Positions 57,516 through 64,000 of a stretch of 64,000 nt of DNA are shown here, one piece after another (position 1 is the first letter of the stretch; every line of letters begins with the position of its first letter). Under the pieces are notes generated by a model. It was not told the DNA's origin, searched no databases, and saw only the letters and a program-made list of their open reading frames with translations. Made by a program: the position numbers and the translations under genes. This DNA is from Podospora pseudocomata (taxonomy: Eukaryota; Ascomycota; Sordariomycetes; Sordariales; Podosporaceae). The DNA lies in NCBI RefSeq assembly GCF_035222375.1, contig NW_026946363.1:4278001-4342000 (forward strand). Reading direction: 5' to 3'.

Positions 57516-60500
57516 ATGGCCACCAAACCAACAATCGTCACAGAGGTCAACGTTCTTGTTGACCCTGAAGATGCCAACATAGAGTATGAAACCCCTCCGT
57601 TCGTTTCAGTCTTGTTCAATAGGAAGATAGAGTATCTAACCCGAAAACAGCATCGTGGCAATCCCAGGCCTTGGTGCCAACCCAGTTAAGAGCTGGATGT
57701 GGGACGAGAAGGACGAAAAAAGCTTCAACTGGCTGAAGGATAAAGAGGGTATCAAAAAGGACTTTCCACAGGCCCGCATCATGCTCTACCACTACGCCTC
57801 GGCCTATCAGGGTACCTTCAAGGTTAGGCAATACATGAGCAATATTGCAGATACCATGCTTGTCAGCCTGAAGCAGCGGAGAGAAGTACGGTGATGTTTA
57901 CCTCAGACGTTCCTTCCCGTCCACTGACTAAAATACCTAGGAGCCCAAGGAATGCCGCCGTCGGCCAATCGTGTTGATTGGGCACAGCATGGGAGGTCTT
58001 GTGGCGGCCAAGGTTTTGACATTGGCCGAACAGCGCCGCGACAAATTTCCCGATGTGTACGAGGGAATTGTGGGAATCTTGACATTCGGTACACCTTTCG
58101 GTGGTGCTCCAGTTGCGGACATTGCCACAGAATGGACCAAGCTCAACGAGCACACAGGCAAGGCCATCACATCCAAGCTTCTTGACCTGCTGACGCCAGG
58201 GAACGAAAATTTGCGCGAGTTGAAGCATGATTTCGTACGATCTGCCATGAAGCTTGGCCAGAAAGTCGACCTCCATTGCTTCTGGGAGCAGAACGAGACA
58301 CGCTGGGACAAGGTGATGGAGAAGTTGGCTCCTACTGACTTCCCTATCTCAACCCTGGAGAAGCTCAAGCTCAGAGTGAGTAATGGTACTTCGGTTGGGG
58401 CTGGAATGTAAGGGGTATAGGCTAACATCAGGCATCCAGGAATATCGGGAGTTCGTAGGCAGAGAGTCGGCCACTCTGCCTGGAGCATCCGAGACCGGGC
58501 TGACACGCACACACAGGGATCTTGTCCGTTTTGAAAGCTGCAAAGACTCACAGTACCAATTGGTGCGAGCAGCCTTGAAGAGTATTGTTCATAGCGCAGC
58601 GCGCAACGCCAAAGGTCGTTTCAACTGTATGCGCCAATTCAGCATCAAACCGGAAACACACAAAGCCGTGATTGATGCCCTCGACGGCGCTGACGTGCAA
58701 AGGAAGTTCAGATCACTCTCGCAGCGGCTCGCTTCTGACTCATGGATCCTCTCAGAGCCGGAATTTCAGGATTGGATGGATAGCAAGAGCAAAACCGACG
58801 ACTTTCTCTGGATATACGGTGGGGAGGGGAAAGGGAAAACGCCTGCTGCCACAGCCGTGGTCAAAAGCGTCGAGTCGACAATTTGCAAGGAGGAGATGGA
58901 ATCCTCGGACCGGGCTCCAGCTTTGTTGGCATACTTCTTTTGCGATCAAGTCCCGGACTTCTGCACGGCCGAGGATGTGGTCAAATCTCTGCTCCGGCAA
59001 CTCTGCCTTCAACAAGATACTCTTGCCAATTATGCCAAACAGTTCATCTCCAGGGCCCCGAGCGAACATGGCGGCAGCAACGGCAGCAACAACAGCACCG
59101 CGCTCGGCATCGAGAACCTCTGCCAGAGCCTGCGAGACATGCTCACCGAGAGCACTATTGGAACTGTGTACTTCGTCATCTGCAACCTCCACGAGCTCCC
59201 AGAGGAGGAGGACTCAACCAAGAAGCTCTTATCCTTCGTGCAGTCGCTCATTGATTCACCTCAGCTCCAAGCTGACAAGCGCGTACGTACCAAGTGGCTA
59301 TTCGCAACCAGGGACAGGATATCCATTCGAAGAGTGCTTGGATCAAGCGATGTGGTTCGCCAGATCAATCTCAACGATTCAGAAAAGTACGGAGACAAAG
59401 TTAAACTCGAGCTGCAGCGACATGCCTGGAGCAAGGTCGACGGTCTGCGTGAGCAGAAAGGCTACAACAAGGCAATCACCTACTTCGCCGGCAGTGTTAT
59501 TGGGAACCGTGCCGAGAGCACCAAGTGGATTGACGTGGCGATTGTGCAGCTAGCAGCGCTTCCGGCCGAGTCTAATGATATCAAGGTCCGGAAGATGCTA
59601 GAGCGTGTGCCGCAAGACTTTGCGACACTTTTGGATCATGCCTGGCGATCGGTGCGTTATTCCTAGAATGAAAATGACCATCAGATGCTGATTCGTCATC
59701 ACACCTTAGATACTCAGACCAAACGAGGAAGGCCTCGATGCCATCAAGGAGCTCCTCCGCGCCCTTGTATTGACATACGAAGACCCCACGGAGAGTGAGC
59801 TGTTAGTGCTTACCGGACTGCCAGCTGGTGAAGCAAAACATAAGGAGGAACTTTTCAAGACGATACAAAAGTGCAGACCCTTACTCACGCTTCGAAAATC
59901 CGGTGACGAGGCTCGGATCGGCTTCGTCAACGCCGATGTCAAAAAGCACCTCCACAAGAACTCCAACAAGCTTCTCGATCTTCCCGAGGATGCCATTCAG
60001 CTCCAGCACGGAATTCTTGCCCTGCGATGCTTTTCGCATATCATGGATAACTTGACTGCAGCACTTCAGTCCACAATAGTTGCCAAGTCTCCTACGTCCA
60101 GCCAGAGTCAACAGACTCAACACCAGCCAGTTGCCATGCAAGGTCCCGTCACTGCTGCCGGTCCTGGTGTGTCCGGGGCTCCTGATATCGGTGATGATAC
60201 TGAAGATGAAGAGATCGAGTTCGATTTCGACGATGACGAGAGTACCGACTTGGACTCAACTGCCCAAGCACCGGATACACCTCAGCAAGCACCAATTCTG
60301 CCGTATGCAACGAGATATTGGCTACAGCATGCGAGTGAGGCCACCAGAGATATCGCGGAAAGGCTCAGCTTGGAAAAGGCATTCTGGGAGCCAAACTCGG
60401 AGATTCGCCACTTGTGGCTGACGGAGTTTGGGAGGCTTACAGGCGCCTTTGACGGCTTGGTCGTCGATAAGCGCCTGAAAGCACTACATGTGGCCGCATC

Positions 60501-62282
60501 GGTTGGGTTTCCTCGACTGGTCGCGTCGTTGCTCAAGGCAGGGTATGATAAGGAAGTGAACGAATACGATACGTATGACAACGCACCCGTAGGTTTTTCT
60601 TCGAACCCTCAACCTGCTCCAGTTCTTGGGAAAAAACGACTAACATAGCACACAGCTCCACCTGGCTGCCCTCTTCGGCAAGGCAGATATCATCGAGCAG
60701 TTGCTTGAGGTCAAGAGTGTCAAACTCGATGACGCCGGCAAAAACAGTTCAGCATGTACCCCTCTTTCGATGGCCGCCGCGCGCGGCAAGATTCTCGTGA
60801 TGAAGAAGCTCATCAGTAAAGGGGCCAATGTCAATTCAGTCGATGTTGACATAGGTCCAGTCATCAACGCGGCTATTCTGTCCGGCAACAGCGATGCGGT
60901 AAAGCTGCTGATCGAACACGAAGCCAAACTGAACTACCCAGAGCATGAACACGAGGCCTCGGACTGGCCGCCGCCTCTTGCGCTCTCAGCCCTGTTTTCG
61001 GACCTGTCCATGTTCCAAACCATTTTAGACGCCGGGAACGAGGTTCTGAGTGAGGAGGAGTATAGCAAGGCTCTCGTCCTCGCATCCAGATCCGGCCGTG
61101 TCGAGATTGTGTCTTTATTGTTCGAAAACGAGCATGGCCAGGACACCTTTCAGAAATCCCTCCAGGCCGCTCTCGAGGAAGAAAACTGGGATGTCACCAA
61201 GCTTCTTTTGCGCCACTCGCAAGATATTCTGGACTGCAACGACGTCTTTGAGAAAGCCTCAACAAGCGTCGAAAGCCTCGAAGACGTGCTAGATGAAATA
61301 TGGAGGCATAGGCAAGGCCAGATCAACCAGGAAATCCTCAACAGATGCCTATATATGGCCACCGATAACGAGAAGGAGAATACCGTCAAGGCTCTTTTGA
61401 GGATGGGTGCTGATCCAAACGCGGAAGGCGCTTTGTAAGACACTATCATCTGCCCCTGGTTCCACGCCGATGCTAATAAGAAGCTACATAGATTTGGCAA
61501 TGCGCTCACTGCTGCTGCAAATGACGGAGTCACCACGGATGATGGAAACGTGCCTATTGTGCAAGCCCTTCTCGAGGCCGGTGCTACTGTCACATCTGAT
61601 TCCGGCTGGGCTCTTCAAGCCGCGGCCGAGCAAGGCCATCTAGCCGCTGTCAAGCTGCTCCTTGACTACGGAGCCGACATCAACCATTTCAGCGTCCAAC
61701 ACTCATCCGGCACCGCTCTTCAAGCAGCATGTGACTGCGGGCACGAAGAAGTCGTGGAGTATCTGCTCAGCAAAGGCGCAGACCCAAACAAAGGCGGCGG
61801 GCGATACGAGTATCCGATCATCGTGGCATCGATGCAGCCCAAAATTCTGCCTCATCTTCTCGCCGCTCCGGGAATCGAACTCAATGTGGTTGGTGGACCA
61901 GGCCACGGGAGCCCGCTTGTTTACGCCGCAGCCTCGCTACCTGCCGAGTACATTGTACAGCTCATCCAGGCGGGTGCAGATGTAAACATGGTTGATTTAG
62001 ATGGTGATACACCTCTCATGGCTGCGGCGCTTGTGGGTGACTATGAATGTGTGAAGCTGCTGCTGGAGCATGGGGCGGACATCATGACCATAAGCCCCAA
62101 CAGGGGCACCGCTCTAGAAGTGGCGCTGGAAGAGGGGCACGATGAGTGCATAAAGCTACTGGCGAATAGAGCTGTCTTTATTCAGAAGCAATTGCAGATC
62201 TCTGCGGAGCGAGAGGAAGGGTTGGCATTGGAAATCATTGAACAGGAGAGAGAGAACCGGCTCTACCTCCATCAGCAGCAGC

Positions 62283-62344
<62 letters not shown>

Positions 62345-62536
62345 CGGCAGCAGCAGCAGCGTATTGGTAGCGATTTTGGCCAGCAAGAACCCGAACTCGA
62401 GGACCAAATCGGCAGGCTGAGGCTACATGACGATGATCACGATGTTGATGTGGACTCCTTGAGTCAGGGCGGCGATGGGAACCCTCACCCCACGACCGGT
62501 GAAGAAGAGGACTCTTATCAACAAGGAAGCTGGTAG
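57516..62536 (+). CDS. NLR-like protein: alpha/beta-hydrolase, NACHT-type NTPase, ankyrin repeats
   Basis: Seven exons: 57516-57583, 57651-57885, 57941-58375, 58440-59651, 59710-60588, 60656-61434 and 61492-62536. They sum to 1,551 codons (1,550 residues) with every phase matched. Residues 25-250 form an alpha/beta-hydrolase of the SesB/lipase-like kind, with IVAIPGLGANPVKSW and the nucleophile elbow GHSMGG at Ser 117. Residues 370-650 form a NACHT-like NTPase with a perfect P-loop (GGEGKGKT, 373-380). The Walker B position reads YFVICNLHEL (490-499) instead of the usual I-D-A-L-D-E form, and KWLFATRDR follows as the sensor. About 12 ankyrin-like repeats follow from residue 920, then a poly-Gln tract and an acidic end. 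In fungi such proteins sense partners or ligands and drive incompatibility or immune-like responses. The trigger here is unknown. Confidence 0.9.
62273..62359 (+). repeat. (CAA/CAG)n tract encoding polyglutamine
   Basis: Twenty-four Gln codons, mostly CAA, then one CGG (Arg) and four CAG codons, in frame near the C-terminus of the NLR-like gene. The near-pure CAA core is length-unstable in principle. Confidence 0.95.
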
Positions 62537-62704
62537 TGGGATACGACTAAAGCAGACATGATCGCTGTGTCAAAACACTGGGCTTCTGGCCTAGATATGA
62601 GGCTGTGCCCAGGAGTAGCTACCAAAGAACAAGCTTCATGACCCCAGATCCCTCCGAAGTGCAATACAGTAACGGTAAAATCGGCCCATTAACCACACAA
62701 TACC

Positions 62705-63370
62705 CTATAATTCGAGCTCCTGTGCATAACGAATTCCCATAGCAAACATCCAGACCCTCGGATCAACAACAACGTCGTGTTGATCTCTCAGCTCATTGAG
62801 CTTGGTCTCCAACTCCCTCAATGGCACCTCCCACTCAACCGTAAACTCTCCCTTATCCAACCTCTGCTGCCCCTCTTCCTCCCCATCTTTATCTCTCGCA
62901 CAAACAAAAACTGCGCTGAGCTTCGCAACAATAGGCACCGGCTCCGAGGTCAACGGAGGGCTTGTTGGCCCAATCACCGAGCCTGTCTTGGTAGTTTCCT
63001 CTTCCAGCTCCCTCACAGCAGCCTGCTCGGCCGTCTCGGCCCTGCGGCGGCTTACAAAGCCAGCTGGGAACTCGATCGTGTCGGCTTCGTATTGGGGGCG
63101 GAACTGCTGAACCAGGATAGTGCACCACCTGCCCCGGGAGTCTCTGTAGATGTTGGGGACTAGCATCCCGACTGGCTGATGCAGGTCAGGGTAATTGCGG
63201 AGGAAGACAAAGTCCCGTTCTCGGATCACTTCGTCTTTGTCTCTTGGGTCGATGTAAGTGAGAACACCGAGGCCTTGGTACTTGCCACAGGCGATTGGCT
63301 TCTTGTCTATGATGTAGGGGGAGCTTGACTTGGGCAGTGTTGGTGTGGCCGGAGTTGCTGAGGATGCCAT
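62705..63370 (-). CDS. Nudix hydrolase, ADP-ribose pyrophosphatase-like
   Basis: A single exon of 221 residues. The Nudix box reads PAGFVSRRRAETAEQAA then VRELEEET (residues 102-126), with the R-E-L-E-E-E metal-binding core. The loop between the Gly and the first Glu is two residues longer than the strict consensus. Size and the preceding VQQFRPQYEADTIEFPAG block fit the Ysa1/ADP-sugar pyrophosphatase branch, which splits ADP-ribose to AMP and ribose phosphate in the cytosol. The start is the ATG at 63370 before ASSATPATP; an in-frame extension further upstream lacks conservation cues. It is convergent with the NLR-like gene, 170 bases apart. Confidence 0.92.
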   Translation of the reverse strand: MASSATPATPTLPKSSSPYIIDKKPIACGKYQGLGVLTYIDPRDKDEVIRERDFVFLRNYPDLHQPVGMLVPNIYRDSRGRWCTILVQQFRPQYEADTIEFPAGFVSRRRAETAEQAAVRELEEETTKTGSVIGPTSPPLTSEPVPIVAKLSAVFVCARDKDGEEEGQQRLDKGEFTVEWEVPLRELETKLNELRDQHDVVVDPRVWMFAMGIRYAQELEL

Positions 63371-64000
63371 GATTTTTGATGGGTTGTGTGGTGCAGCTTG
63401 TGTCTGCCGGGATAGGTTGAAGGTGATATTAGACGTGGGATTTGATGAAATAGTGTGAGATATTCTGCCTATCCCATCTTTGATCTGTACTGAATTGGAG
63501 TAGGAAAGCTCGAAGGAGCGGGATAGGTCACCGTTTATCAACCTGAGGTGGGCTTACCTTAGTATGACCAGTCGATACACGATACAGTCATCCACCATCA
63601 CCGAACAAGGCTAGGCATTGAAGCAGTGCCTGACAACCTATCATGGTAACACGAGTGATATAATTAACTTGCAGCCCCTAAGCACTACGTGCCGTACGGC
63701 TTCACCCTTTTCTCAGTGTAGCATTGATGTTTCTTCACGTTTGCGCCAAGCCAGCTGAGTGCCTGAAAAAGGCTGGCGCTTAGGTAGGAAGGTGAGGTAC
63801 GGAGTAAGCAGCATGGATGCTGGGCTGGCAGCCGCTCATCTTTCTGAAGACGTGGACAGCCCGTTCCCCAACTCATATACATCGTCAGCTACACATTGTT
63901 TTCGCTAAATTTCAACTTCATTCGCAGTTCATACGAATCCTCCATGGCCAACGCTTGACCCTGATCTCTGCCATCACAGCTCACACACCAAGCTGAGCGA
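63371..64000. other. Upstream region at the right edge
   Basis: Promoter of the Nudix gene and unassigned sequence. No gene seen. Confidence 0.55.

Overview
The window is nuclear DNA of a filamentous ascomycete, most likely a sordariomycete of the order Sordariales. Genes are dense, and most carry one to six short introns (about 50-80 nt) with GTRAGT-type donors and CTAAC-like branch sites. The 5S rRNA genes are dispersed singly, as in Neurospora. The gene set is typically fungal: a glkA-type glucokinase, a fused lycopene cyclase/phytoene synthase (al-2), a CRY-DASH cryptochrome, a cutinase, a CBM1-tagged CE3 esterase, an Sfp-type phosphopantetheinyl transferase and an NLR-like NTPase. From memory, the Neurospora crassa orthologues of glucokinase, al-2 and cry also lie close together on one chromosome, so part of this is probably conserved synteny. 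No database search was run.

Layout. 1-28 kb is a conserved housekeeping block: the 3' end of an unknown gene, glucokinase, a PAN-domain membrane protein, an Hsp70-like ATPase, a thaumatin-like protein, a Yar1-like ankyrin protein, RNA polymerase III subunit Rpc11, Mediator Med31, signal peptide peptidase, a PPTase, a fungal membrane protein and a CE3 acetylxylan esterase. 28-41 kb is a decayed accessory island. It holds a degenerate 5S copy, a broken Ty3/gypsy fragment, a diverged 98-bp repeat pair, a LINE-like fragment carrying a 12-bp tandem repeat, a frameshifted NPP1-type necrosis-protein gene, a small hypothetical gene, an APH-type kinase gene with a one-base frameshift, a truncated cell-surface gene, a frameshifted pogo/Fot1-type transposon and a LINE 3' end. 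41-51 kb is a light-related block with al-2, a mitochondrial-type hotdog thioesterase and CRY-DASH. 52-64 kb holds two intact 5S genes, a cutinase, the large NLR-like gene and a Nudix hydrolase.

How the genes relate. al-2 makes carotenoid precursors and cyclises them, and CRY-DASH is a blue-light flavoprotein; in Neurospora both are light-induced through the White Collar complex. The esterase and cutinase point to life on plant matter. The most interesting locus is 57.5-62.5 kb. It encodes a predicted 1,550-residue protein with an alpha/beta-hydrolase domain, a NACHT-like NTPase, ankyrin repeats and a polyglutamine tract. This is the architecture of fungal NLR (incompatibility or immune-type) receptors, and its Walker B motif is degenerate.

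Gene models were built by hand from splice signals and reading-frame continuity. Where phases are stated, exon lengths were checked to give an intact frame. Large intergenic stretches were read for coding and RNA signals, but weak tRNA or ncRNA genes could have been missed.
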